DNA of 23,151 nt. Source: Funneliformis mosseae. Its lineage: Eukaryota > Glomeromycota > Glomeromycetes > Glomerales > Glomeraceae. Position 1 is the first letter of the stretch. Each line of letters begins with the position of its first letter. Position numbers and translations under genes: made by a program. The DNA is taken from contig CAJVPP010001060.1 of NCBI GenBank assembly GCA_910592005.1, positions 1-23,151 of the forward strand, written 5' to 3'. Under the pieces are notes generated by a model that searched no databases, was not told the origin of the DNA, and saw only the letters and a list, made by a program, of their open reading frames with translations. This document shows, piece after piece, positions 10,038-21,448 of this stretch.

Positions 10038-10402
10038 TAAATCATTGTTAAGTTTCGAGATAAAATTATATTTATGATAAAATTTAATTCAATCTATTTT
10101 TAATAAAAATGGAAATCAATATGCACCATATTAAATTATCATAAAATTAAATAAACTTTGTTGAGTATAAGTAATTAAAAAGAAAAAAAAATATTATTAT
10201 CTGAAAACACACGTCATTATAAACATGGGGTCATGAAAAAAATTATGAAAGTATCAGTAGTTAAATGAAATGATTAGAAAATGGCATAATAAAGTACAAT
10301 GATCAAAAAAGCTTACATCTTTTTCTTATAAAAAGATACTAATTTCTTCGTTTATAAAATTTGTTGTTATTTATTGATTAATTGGCCTTTTAATAGATCA
10401 AA
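10038..10402. other. Divergent intergenic region
   Basis: This 365-bp A+T-rich spacer lies between the 5' end of the tRNA-Ser gene (minus) and the start of the Chp1-like gene (plus). It must hold the promoter of the latter. The only recognisable element is a TATA-like octamer at 10327-10334. Confidence 0.55.
10327..10334 (+). promoter_or_regulatory. TATA-like box of Chp1-like gene
   Basis: TATAAAAA at 10327-10334, about 70 bp upstream of the ATG at 10403. The position suits a TATA box with a short leader, but such octamers are common in A+T-rich DNA. Confidence 0.35.
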
Positions 10403-13400
10403 ATGGGTAAAGTAAAGAAAAAACAGGACAAATCAACTAAAAAACCAAAACCCATCAACCAGTAATATTTTGTTGCTTTCATAATTGTTTAATTGTATAA
10501 TTATAATCCATGTGCGTCAAATGGTCTTTTTTTTTTCTTCCTTAGCCTACAACGAACTTATTTACCTCGCGCAGCAGAAGATCCTAACCGCAAGCATAAA
10601 ATTGCAGAAAAGGTCATAGATCATAAAAGCGAAGAGCTAAATATTTGGTATTTAATCCGATTTAAAGGTAATGTATTCGTTTTTTTTTTATAAATTATTA
10701 TTCTCCATGAATTTCACATGACTATTTCACTTTGATATAGATATGACAAAACCACAGTGGCTTCCAGAAACTAGTATGTCTGGATGCAACCAACTTATCC
10801 AGGAATATTGGGCGATAAATAAAACAGATACAAATACTAATAATAATAATCAAGTTTCAAGATTCATGTCAAATTCCGAATGTGATAACCCACGATCTTT
10901 CAATAAATCTCGTACCGAATTTCATGATCGATCTAATAAATCAAAAGATTCTTCTTTGCAATCAAGTTCTCAATCTCGTTACGAATTTGTTGTTGATTCT
11001 CGCAATTCTGCTACATCTAGTAATACACAGAAGTGGAAACGTTCGAAACGTATTGAAAAGTCGCAAGATAAAATTGCCAAGAATCCAACAAGAAATCCTG
11101 TACGTTATGAAAAAATTCGTCGAGATTTTCCTGTAGAAAAACCTATAGTAAGCAAAACTTCCGAAAATCAAATCGTTATTGGATCATGTAAGTAAATTAC
11201 TTTAAAATAAACAATATAAATTTCAATATAAATAAGTAATCTATAAATTGTAATCTTTAATTCTATTTTGAAATAGGTCCTAATATTGCAACTTCTAAAG
11301 CACTCAGAGTTACTGAACCTATATTAACGAAGTAATAAAAGTTTTTAATGATTCTTTTTAAATCAATATATTAAAAATTATATTTATAATTGTTGTCATT
11401 TCATTAAAAGAGGACAAAATAAAAGATCGAGATCGGAAGATGCGTTGCATCAGCAACTAACGTCGGATATTGAAAGAGCTCAATCTCAATGTAAAGATTC
11501 CCTAAGGTTGACTCTTGACGAATTTTTTTCAGAAATAAGGAACGAAATGGGGATGCCACAAAAAGCACACATATTACCATCCATGCAACTTCATTCTGCA
11601 GATAATAATAATGGTGAGAAATAAATCTCTATGCAACATGAGAATTTTATTAATTTATTTTATATTTTAATATTTGAAATATTGCTCTTATCGTAGGAGA
11701 AATTCCGATCAAGTAAATACTTTAAGAACCTCTAAAAAGATTTTTTTTTTTTTTTTTTTTTTGTATGTTTATATTTATATAATTTAAAAAATAAAATTAA
11801 GCTATATAAAATGGACGGGTAATATAATTAAAGGATCATTAGTCCTTTTCGTTGCTTCAGTAAATGTCACGCCATTTCCAGGGAGATGCAACAATATATC
11901 AACACTGTAAGCTATATTATTGATTACAATAATTGTTGTTAATTAATAATCTTTAATTATAAATATCTGAAATTAAATTTAATATCAAATTTTTAGGAAA
12001 AAAATTGCAGATGAAAATATATCAAAGCTTTGCATTCAACATTCTTTACCACTTTCATATGCATTAAACCTAGTTAAAGACAGGGACAAATGTCCGATGT
12101 TTGAAATAAAACCATTGCAAATTGCAAAATCAAGACGCAACATTTTAGTGGAAAGAACAATAATGATGCGAAGTAAAATTGTAAGTTTTCTTATTTTTTT
12201 CTTTGTTTGTATTAAGAAGAGAAAAGGAATTTCGGAATCTGTTTTGCAGAGTCCGGATCACCGGACAATTCATAATTTTAATTTATTTATAATCTACAGG
12301 CTGGAGTAATTTGGATCGAAGAATATAAATCAGCATGGATCATTTTTCCTTATCACGAAAAGATATGTAGCCTCTTGAAGTTGCCAGACAAGAAAGAATT
12401 GATGCTGTTCGCGGTCTCTATGTTTATACCATCGAGATTTGATCCTTTACCATTAAAAATTGAGCCCAAAGAATCTATAATATTACCTAATGATAGATTT
12501 TCAGTGAAAGAAATAATTCAAACCAAAGTCTTCCTTCATCATACTGAATATTATTCTGAATTACGAGAAATGTGTAGAGGTCGAATTCATTTCACATATT
12601 TTGGTAATAAAGAATTTCCAGAAGTTCAAGAATTGCTTTTGGTCATGGAAATTTTGGGAGCAATTTATGATGAGAATTATAGCGAGAATATTTCATTGGT
12701 TTTGGTAAGTAATTTATAATTTATATTTACTTCGAAATGATTTATTAATTATTTCATTTTTTAAATAGGTTCACGTTTTATTTTTGAAACAACTACTTTT
12801 CATGCGCAACTTGATGGATTTTAAAAGACTTCCGAATTGCAGATTTCTTTTATTTGGAACTGATTTAATAGGATCATATAAACCCATCCGTTTCAAAGAA
12901 CACTTACCAAATGGTATATGTCATAAATATTTTGAATTTTGAAATTTCTCAAACCTTTATTTCTATTCAATATAGGAGGAATGATATCGGCGACCACGTT
13001 TACATTTCTACAGGAGGAGCAAGTCTCCAACAGGATCATAAATGTCATCGACTATGTAATATTCTGTCTAATCGATTATTCGCTTATTCCATAAATATCA
13101 TTAATTCTATTTTATTTTTATTTAGCAAGATGCTCCTTGGGATTATTTGTTATACATAAATGTCATGGATAATCTAGCGGACCTAGGTCAAAATCAAAAC
13201 AATCAACGGTAAATAATGAAAATCGTTTTTAATTCTCAACGATTCAAGTTGAATTGAATTAACCTAACATTTTCAAATTTTAGTGCATTTCAAGCTTGGC
13301 ATGAGGCTATGGCAGCTATTGGAATGAAGAAGGCAAGATATATCAGGAGAGAAGAAATGTTCATGCCCGAAAAGGTTTATATAAATAATTACAGTTGGAT

Positions 13401-13717
13401 TTATTTATCAATTCGATTTCTTAAAAAAAAATGTATTATTATTTTCTAGGTTCCTGAGGAGCCTCCTTCGATGGTTTCTAGCTTAACTAGAACGATGTTA
13501 AGGATTCACACCATGTATGCTTCAGAACGACGACATTTTATATTAATTCGGCATCCAAAAGAGGAAGAATTTTCTAATGTGTCATTTCCGGGAGTAAGTA
13601 TTTGATAGATTAATTTTTTTTTTTTTTTTGACTGACTAACTTCTAACTTTGTTACAATCTAAGGTTTGGAAGATGTCACTTCAAGAATTCGAACAAAATT
13701 TCGGAACGACTATGTAA
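10403..13717 (+). CDS. Chp1-like chromodomain protein (SPOC and PIN-like)
   Basis: Fifteen exons: 10403-10461, 10546-10667, 10741-11187, 11277-11331, 11411-11613, 11697-11712, 11802-11906, 11997-12180, 12300-12704, 12769-12913, 12976-13055, 13126-13208, 13284-13374, 13450-13593, 13664-13717; 730 residues in one frame. Residues 1-20 are Lys-rich. Residues ~39-84 form a chromodomain (IAEKVIDHK, YLIRFK, QWLPE, CNQLIQEYW). Residues ~85-300 are a Ser/Asn/Lys/Arg-rich linker. From ~304 a KWTG strand, FVASVNV, then AGVIWIEE and WIIFP resemble a SPOC domain. Residues ~470-620 include LVLVHVLFL, NCRFLLFG and GGMISATTF, a pattern like the non-catalytic PIN domain of Chp1. Fission-yeast Chp1 is the RITS subunit linking RNAi to H3K9-methylated chromatin; that role here is inference. 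Chromodomain is firm, SPOC/PIN tentative. The small exons, including one of 16 nt, are the least certain part. The gene is divergent from the mS29 gene. Confidence 0.82.
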
Positions 13718-14070
13718 ATAATGAATCTAAATGATTTAATCATTTTGGACGATAATTTTTAGTCATAATGATGCTATTGCATGGGAAAATCATAGAAAAT
13801 GTAGGGGCATTACTCATTAAATATACTGTATGATTATAATTAATTTGGTTACTCATAGAATTGCATATTCTTATACCCCTGTTATGACAAATTTCCTTTG
13901 TATTATAAAATCTTTTTTGGGATTTCCCGAAATAGTTAAAAAAAATTAAGTTAGATCCGGAAAAAAGAATACCAATAAAGGGTGTAAAAGCCAAGTAGAA
14001 ACTAAAAGATGCAATCATGAATTACCCCTAGAACAGATGTCCCATTTACAACCCAATTAACTCAAATAAT

Positions 14071-14076
14071 CACGTG
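14071..14076 (+). promoter_or_regulatory. E-box CACGTG near start
   Basis: CACGTG in AATCACGTGAAT, about 98 bp upstream of the ATG at 14174 and about 18 bp upstream of the TATA-like box. This promoter-proximal position makes a bHLH binding site plausible. Confidence 0.45.
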
Positions 14077-14093
14077 AATAAACAATCAAACCA

Positions 14094-14101
14094 TATAAAT
14101 A
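14094..14101 (+). promoter_or_regulatory. TATA-like box of claudin-like gene
   Basis: TATAAATA, about 73 bp upstream of the ATG at 14174 and just downstream of an E-box. Sequence and spacing fit a core promoter. Confidence 0.5.
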
Positions 14102-14173
14102 CTGTATCAAAGAATCATTAGTTGCATACTGTAACTACAAACTTCTTTTACAAATTTACGATAAAAGATAATA

Positions 14174-14967
14174 ATGCCTACATTAGCAACTTATTCGTTA
14201 ATAACTTTGTTATTCACTATTTCTTATACCTTTACTTTACTGTCTTTATTATTGCCAAATTGGTAAATAAAAAACTTTTGTAATATCGTTCGTTTTAATC
14301 ATACGTGAAATTTCTTTAAAATTATTCTCTTTAGGTTACTTTTTTCAACCCCGAAACCATTTCGCACATATACCAACATTGGTTTATTTAAGGTAGACAT
14401 GAATTTTTTACGATACCGATAGAAAATAATAACTAACTTTTTTCAAACATAATTTTCATTACAGCGATGTTCTAATACGATATTTAATGATGAATGTCGG
14501 CCGTTTCCATCATCAGATTACAACGATTGTGAAGAGAAATTTTTTTGTGAAGAATGGGGATTAGCAGTAACAACGATGATATTAGCTGCGATATTAGGAG
14601 GTTTAACATGGTTAAACTTTGTTTTAATTTTATTAGGAGGAAGGTTAAGAAGAGAGAAAGCATGGAAAAATTCTTCAGGATTGCTTCTTTTACACGGTTA
14701 ATATCTTGGGAATTTCTCTTTATTAATTATTTTTATTTTTAAATTATTATTAACCTAACTTGTCTTTGATCTTTTTTAGCATTATTTCAGTTTATTACAA
14801 TCTTTTTAATTGCTCATATTTATACAACATCGGAAAAATTTTATTTTGGAGTCAAATATGATTATAGTTTTATATTTGCAAATATCTCAGCATGTCTTAG
14901 TGTTCTCTTATCCCTTACATTATTTACGAATGGATTGTTTTCACCACCCGAATATCATTCTTTTTAG
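14174..14967 (+). CDS. Claudin/PMP22-like four-helix membrane protein
   Basis: Four exons: 14174-14262, 14335-14392, 14465-14696 and 14780-14967, GT-AG introns of 72, 72 and 83 bp, phases consistent, 188 residues. Four hydrophobic segments are visible: ~5-29 (SLITLLFTISYTFTLLSLLL), ~81-107 (LAVTTMILAAILGG and onward), ~118-140 (LLLLHALFQFITIFLIAHIY) and ~153-180 (FIFANISACLSVLLSLTLF). The first extracellular loop has W30, then G46-L47-F48, C51 and C60, matching the claudin-superfamily W...GLW...C...C signature with Phe for Trp; C71 and C77 are extra. Fungal relatives with this layout (Sur7/PalI/Fig1-type) sit in the plasma membrane and act in cortical organisation, pH sensing or mating. Which applies here cannot be told. 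The intron 3 donor (GTTAAT) is weak but is the join that restores the reading frame and helix 3. The E-box and TATA-like box lie just upstream. Confidence 0.8.
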
Positions 14968-15029
14968 AACGAATTATCGTTTTTATATGAACATTATTTA
15001 CGTTGTACGATTAAGTATATGTATATTAC

Positions 15030-15035
15030 AATAAA
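15030..15035 (+). terminator. Poly(A) signal AATAAA
   Basis: AATAAA about 63 nt after the stop codon of the claudin-like gene, in the expected place for cleavage and polyadenylation. Confidence 0.45.
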
Positions 15036-15186
15036 ATTTCGAATATTCTTCCAATAAGTTGATCATTGCTTTTTATAAAATTGACGTACACGTTAAACAT
15101 GTGATTAAATTTTTTAACCATAAAAAGAACGCGTCAACGTAGAGACGTGAGGGGTGTAAATCACACAATGATTTGAGTGGTAAACT

Positions 15187-15200
15187 GGGGGGGGGGGGGG
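15187..15200 (+). repeat. G14 homopolymer
   Basis: Fourteen consecutive G in otherwise A+T-rich DNA. Long G-runs are rare in such genomes, can form quadruplex-like structures and are prone to length errors in sequencing. Confidence 0.9.
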
Positions 15201-15540
15201 TTGAAATGGCCTAAAATCGAAACAAAAGTTTTCTCGCATAAAGACGTCAATATATGATATCATACGTTTTTGTAATTGCAAATTGAACGAAATATAAGTC
15301 TAGTGGAATAGGATCAGGTAGATTTTGAGGGATTTGGAGAGGATGCTTCCCATGATAATCGAAATTAATGATGCACTGACCTTGCCGAATATTTTATTTG
15401 ATTTCCTGCGTTCTGAATTAATAATCAATTTATGAGCATTAAATATTTTTAATTACATTAATAGAAAAGAAACCTAAATAATTCGATTTAACATAACTCT
15501 AAATGGAAATGAAATCCTCGTTCTTCTATCCTCTACATAG

Positions 15541-17618
15541 TAATGCCAAGCCTATAATGTTATAAAAATAATTAGATTGATATGCTGTATAAAATATTAC
15601 TTACTGATATTATTATATAACATAATTAGTATTATTTACCATAACTTTATAATCTGTTATAACTTTTACAATCTTCCTATTGTTGAAATATAAATTATAG
15701 ATAGGTTCTAAAAAAAAATTTAATATATCAAATTCATATAAAATTTGTTTTGTATTAATTAATATAAAAAATCAGTAATTTGAAATTTTTATTTATTATA
15801 TATCCAAATTAACTATAAAAGAAATAATAAAAAGTAAATTATTAATACTAAAAAACATTATTTTAATAATAAAAAAATAAACTTTTTAAATAATAACAGA
15901 AGTATTTTAATGTAAAAAGATGCAAAATGTAAATTAGAAATCTTAAAAGTTCACCTTTATAATAATATTTATTATATTCTAAAATTATTAGCAAATATTA
16001 ATATAATAAACATTTTCTAAATTAATAAATTAAAAAAAGTTTAGGAAGATTCTATTGCATAAAGATTATCAATACAATATAATTTCGTTGCTGATTATTA
16101 ATCAAGCCCACAATCCAATAATCAAATTTAGAATTTTAATGATCATATAAGGTGATTTCATAATTATTCAAATTATAGACTCTATAAAGAAAAATAGTTA
16201 TTAATACTTAATTGTAGAATGGTAATAATAAAGATCAAGAAATCTATTCCCTTATACTCATTCTTGATTAAATCTACAATGATTAGTATTAAATAAATTA
16301 AAGTCTGAATATTTTGGCTAAAAGACTCAATTTTGACCCCAATACATATAAATAAAATAACATCAATGCTAATTAAGTTTAAAATTGATTTAAGGATCTT
16401 TTATTTACATTAAATTCTTGTCTCATAAAAAATATAGTTGTAAATTTTGATTTATAAAAAATTTATATAATATTTCAAATTTGATTTATTATTGAAATAC
16501 AAATATATACTTTCTTTTCTGTATTACTACTCAAATAATTATAATAAAAAAACAATCTATTACTTCTTCACTCTTCTAATTTTCAACCATTTTACTATTA
16601 ATTATTTTAAGAATATGATTTTTTTCAACAGGATCTTGTCTATATGTATATATAAAATATTTATAGTAATTATCTAAAGAATAAAATAAAGAGATACATT
16701 CTGTAAGATCACTAGATACTCTTATATTAGTTGGAGTTTACTTAAATAACTTATTTAACTATAAATATAAACAAAGCAGTATTTTATACCTAATTGCTAA
16801 AACTATATTTTAATCTTTCAATTATGATTCAGAGCACATTTTATTACGAGAAAATAATCACCATCTTTAGAAACTAAAACAAATATACCAGGATTCTTAG
16901 TCTAGATAACATTTACTATAAAAGTATCTAATTCTATATCAATGTTCTTTTTTTTATTTTTTATATTTCAATCAAATATAATTATATTATAACCTTAACT
17001 TTCAATCTAATTTTAAAATGAATTGTTCAGTATTTAAAATTGTAAGTATTAAATTATTTAAAATATCTATTAATGTTTGATATTCAATATCTTTACAAAG
17101 TGATTCAAATTTATAAATTATTTTTACAGCAATTTTAATCTATGCTGAATTTGCTAATTAAAAGCAAATTAATTTTTTAAATATTTAGGTTTTTTTATTA
17201 ATATTTTATTTTTACCAAAATTGATTTAAATAATTTTTCAAAAAAATTTCAATGAATTAATATTCCTTAAACTATAAGTATAAAATTATTTTTATTTTTT
17301 ATTTAATTGATAAATTTTCTAAATTTATATATATTTGAATCATTTTTATCACAATCTTTAATTTTATAAAGACTATTATTTATACTTATTTTATAGATTT
17401 ATTTGATATATACTTTTTTTTTTATTTTAATTTAAAGTCAAAAAATTTAATTAAAATAATACTTTTAATAACTAAACATTAAAAAAATTAGCTTTTCTAT
17501 TTTTGATAAATGATATAACAATCAATTTTGTATTAATTAAAATTAAAAACTATATGATATCTTAAAAATGATCATCACAAAGTTTAATTAATAAAATCAT
17601 AGAAAAGTTAAATGTTTA
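15541..17618. other. A+T-rich gene-free repeat-like DNA
   Basis: No intact gene is seen. Stops are dense in all frames. One minus-strand stretch (16780-16952) reads as a plausible decayed coding sequence (see findings). The 61-codon plus-strand frame at 16492-16677 consists of Tyr, Phe, Asn, Ile and Lys, as expected from A+T composition alone. Confidence 0.55.
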
Positions 17619-17814
17619 CAGTCAACCTTTTCTAAATACACCCCTTTAGGACCATAGTGAAAATTTTAAAAAATGTGTATTTAAAAAGGATGTACATTTA
17701 AAAAAAAATTTCTATATAAATTCTATATACTTAGAACTAAATAAGAGTATGTATTTAAAAAGAAAATATATAGTGTATGTAATTAGAGAGAATGCATTTA
17801 GAGAGGATTAACTG
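17619..17814. mobile_element. MITE with CAGT termini and TA duplication
   Basis: A 196-bp element with terminal inverted repeats. The left end CAGTCAACCTTTTCTAAATA (17619-17638) matches the reverse complement of the right end, CAGTTAATCCTCTCTAAATG (17814-17795). Over 24 bases, 17 are identical and all seven differences are transitions. TA dinucleotides flank both ends (17617-17618 and 17815-17816), the target duplication of Tc1/mariner and pogo-type transposons; CAGT ends are common in pogo/Tigger elements. There is no coding capacity, so it is a non-autonomous derivative. The family call is by termini only. Confidence 0.75.
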
Positions 17815-17816
17815 TA

Positions 17817-20800
17817 TTATATTTATCTATTATTATTTTATTATATATAATTTAAATAATATCTGAATAAATTCAGAAATAATAAAAATTTTTTTAAATG
17901 CTTTTTATTATTAAAATTTAAAAAAACAAATATAAAATTAATAGTTTTATTTACAAAAAATATGTTAAGTTAATACTTATATAACTATAATTTTTACATT
18001 TATTATAAAATAAATAGCTATTACTACTAATTAATTAAATATATTAATAATCTTATCAATAACTTATAAATAGAATTCTGAAAATGATTTACATAAACTT
18101 ATATTTTTGATTCGTATGATTATGTATAATTATAAATTTTAGTTATACATAATAAATAAGTACTTTAAATTAAAGATATGTAAAATAATTTTGACTTAAA
18201 ATTTAATTTAACTTGATTTATTAAGAAAACTATCTATAAACCCATTTTTCTAAAAATCTTACTAATTATTTATTAATTTTAATAAAAAATATGTTACAAC
18301 CTAATAATTATGTCATTAAATGATTATAATATAAATATGTAGTAAAATATTTTATAATAGAAATAAATTCCTTTTCAAATATAAAAAACAATATTTTAAT
18401 AATATTGATTTTTAATTATTATAAATTAATAAAAATTATATTAATCATATTCAGATTAGCTCTTATAAATATAAAATAAATATAAATCAGATATTACATA
18501 TTTTTACTTATTTATTATTTTATAATTTGAATACTTATAATTATTCAGATATACTCAAATTGTATTCAAATAAATAGATAACAAGTCACAATTCTATTTA
18601 AATATTCATTATGATTTAAAAAATATTTTTCAAAAAGGATTTTTTTTAATTTTTATATAATTTAACCTGAATTCTATTAAGATATATGAGCTGTTTTAAA
18701 AAATATTAAAAAAAAAGATCAAAGATTTTTTATAAAAAATAAAAAAATTTTACAAAAGATTTTTCTTACCATAATCTGATAGTAATAGAATAATCTCAAT
18801 GATGATATATTATTTTAATATATTAAAAGCTATTAAACTAAATTTAAGTATGATTTAATGCAGAAAGAAGTTATATAAAATATTAATTATATAGATTGAT
18901 TATTAAAAAAATAGGTGTTAGAAATTTTTTAACAAAATTTCAAATTTTTATTATATTTTGATTTTTGATTTTATTAGATTAAAATATATTAAACTCTTAA
19001 TTTTAATCAAAAAAATTTTGAAACTGATTTTCTTAAAAAATCTCCCATATAATAAAAAATATTGTGTTAGTATTGCTTTTTTAAATAATAAAAAAAATTG
19101 CAATTAATAATAAAAATTTTATATATCTTCAAAAAAATATATTTGTTATTCTTTTCATCAAAATCTTTATGTATTTAATTATTAAAAAAATTAAAAAGAT
19201 TATTATTATTATATCATTTAATTTATACAATATATCTAAAAAATTTTTATAATTTTTTATTTATTATTAGAAGTTTTTATTTAAAAATTATTTTAATATT
19301 AATTTTCTTAATTTACAATTAAAAATATAAATGATAAAATGGAAAAAGAAGAAATATTATATTAAAAATATGAAGAATATAAGAAAAATTATTTAGTAAT
19401 ACTTATTGAATTTTGAACTGTTACTTTTTCATCTAATATAGCAATATTTTCAAATATTATTTATAACCTTTAAACTTTTTGTAATTTTTGAATAAAATTA
19501 ATTTTAAGTATTTGATGAAGTAGTAAAATATTTAAAAGAAGATAAATTTTTATTTAATCAGATCTCTTTGAATAGTAAGCAAATAAGAAAAATAAATATT
19601 TAATTTTAGCTAAAATGGTTATGATACATAATATTTAAAGACATTAAAAATTTAGCATAAATACTAAATGTAACTAGTTTTTTAATTTATATGTAATTAG
19701 AAAATTAAACTAATTTTTAAATAGATTTAGTTATATTCTTTTAAAAAGTTAGCTTATATTTTTTGGATTAGCTTAATTATTTAAAAAGTTATCAAAGTTT
19801 AAAAATCAAGTACATTATTAATAATTAGCCAAATTTGAATTTATTTCACAAGGATATTTATGAGGTAAATCTAAAATTTGACTAATAAAAATATAAGATC
19901 ATACAATAGTATCAATCATCATTCACATTAAATTTTTGTAAAATATTTAAATTGAAATCAAATCAGTCAAATATATGGTAATTTAATAAATAAATGTTAA
20001 TCTAATCAAATTGATTATATATGCTAAGTCACATAAAAATATCATTTTAAAATTTCAGACTGATCTACAATTTTGATGTTATTTTTTGATGAAAAATAAT
20101 AATATATATAGTACTTGTAATTATTTCAGATAATAAAACAGTTTATTCCAAATTTTATTTTAAAAAGTATCTTAAAAATACTTAGCTAAAGCTATATTTT
20201 ATAATGGTAAAAACATTAAAACATTTTATTTTTATAGAATTTTAACTGATTTTAGGCTGATTTATTATATATCTGATTTTTTTTAATTTTGATTAATATT
20301 AATTGCTATATTATAAATTAATTAATTTAATAAATAAAATATAAATAAACTAAGAATAATAATAAATGTAATAAAATAAGAAAATTAATAAAAAGAAAAT
20401 ATTAATATTCTTAAGTTTCATTTAATCTGTAAAATTAAGATTATTTTTAGCATTTAGAAAATTAGCTGAATTTTATAAATTTTCTGTATTCTTAGAATTC
20501 ATAATATTTTTAAAATTTTGTATTAAATATTATTATATTTTATAATTTATATAATATTATTTTCATTAGTTATTTACTCTATTAATAATATAATAGATTA
20601 AAATAATATAGCATATATGATGCAAATGATTTATAATTTAATATATCGAATATAACTGATATTTCTAATATAACTAATATAATAAATTTAATAAATATAT
20701 AATATATCTATAGTCTATTTCTTATATTTATATAGATCTAATATGACTATATACAGACTTTTTAAAATCTATTTCTCATCATAGGTTATAAGAGAAGTAG

Positions 20801-21448
20801 AAAAAAGAGTAATGTTAGAAAACTCTTAGAAACTGATAGTAGCATTGTTATTATTATTTGGTTATTAATGAAAAACCTTTAAGTTATTAATGTAAAAAGT
20901 TTTTTTTAATAAATTTTTTTATGTTTTAGTCTTTAATTTACTATTAATTTTTGCATTTTTTTTATTATTTTTGCTTATAATAAAAATAAAAAAAATAAAA
21001 AAAAGGTTTTTTTTTTTTTGTCTTTAAATACTTTACATAATAAAATTACTATCTTTATTTATATAGATTCTAATGTTAATCAATTTGCAAATCTTTTTTT
21101 TAATTTCTATTCTTTTCTTATTAATTATAAATTTTATTTCTTTTCTAATAAATCTAATTTCCTATTAATTTATAGTTTCTATTTTCTCTTTTTTAGTATT
21201 CTTTAATTTCTAATTTCTTCATTAATAATTTCTATCATTACGTTATAACTTCATTATTATTTTCTAATATTACATCATTTCTTTTCTAACATTTTTAACA
21301 TTTAATTAATATTTCTCTTAATTACAAATTTTAAATTTTATATTAACTTTTATTTTTAACTTTTTTTATTTTTTTCTCAATTCCTATTTCTCTCTAGAAA
21401 TGAGTCTATCATTTTTGTAGAAGCATCTTTGAAGTTATCCATATGTCT
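17817..21448. other. Extreme A+T-rich gene-free DNA
   Basis: About 3.6 kb with very few G or C bases and no supportable gene, RNA or terminal-repeat element on either strand. The 62-codon frame at 21018-21206 is Phe/Ser/Asn-rich low complexity. The region probably consists of old, heavily mutated repeats. The last part (about 20.9-21.4 kb) has alternating T- and A-runs and adjoins the LINE fragment. Confidence 0.55.

Larger units (their letters stand above)
13718..14173. other. Intergenic with claudin-like gene promoter
   Basis: A 456-bp spacer between two plus-strand genes. The proximal 110 bp before the next ATG hold an E-box (14071-14076) and a TATA-like box (14094-14101). A 92-codon minus-strand open frame (13740-14018) starts with ATG but has no family resemblance, and lies where a 3' UTR and promoter are expected. 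I regard it as chance. Confidence 0.55.
14968..15540. other. 3' flank of claudin-like gene, G14 tract
   Basis: This region contains the likely 3' UTR (AATAAA at 15030-15035), then a less A+T-rich stretch with several CG dinucleotides, a run of 14 G at 15187-15200, and no credible open frame on either strand. Beyond about 15.5 kb the composition switches to extreme A+T. Confidence 0.5.

Noticed and set aside
10882..11136. 84-codon plus-strand frame, and a 69-codon minus-strand frame at 10962-11171
   Set aside because: Both are shadows of exon 3 of the Chp1-like gene.
13740..14018. 92-codon minus-strand open frame starting with ATG
   Set aside because: No recognisable domain, and it lies in the 3' flank and promoter between two supported plus-strand genes.
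16492..16677. 61-codon plus-strand open frame
   Set aside because: Composition (Tyr, Phe, Asn, Ile, Lys) is what random A+T-rich DNA gives; no motif.
21018..21206. 62-codon plus-strand open frame
   Set aside because: Low-complexity Phe/Ser/Asn sequence in T-rich DNA.
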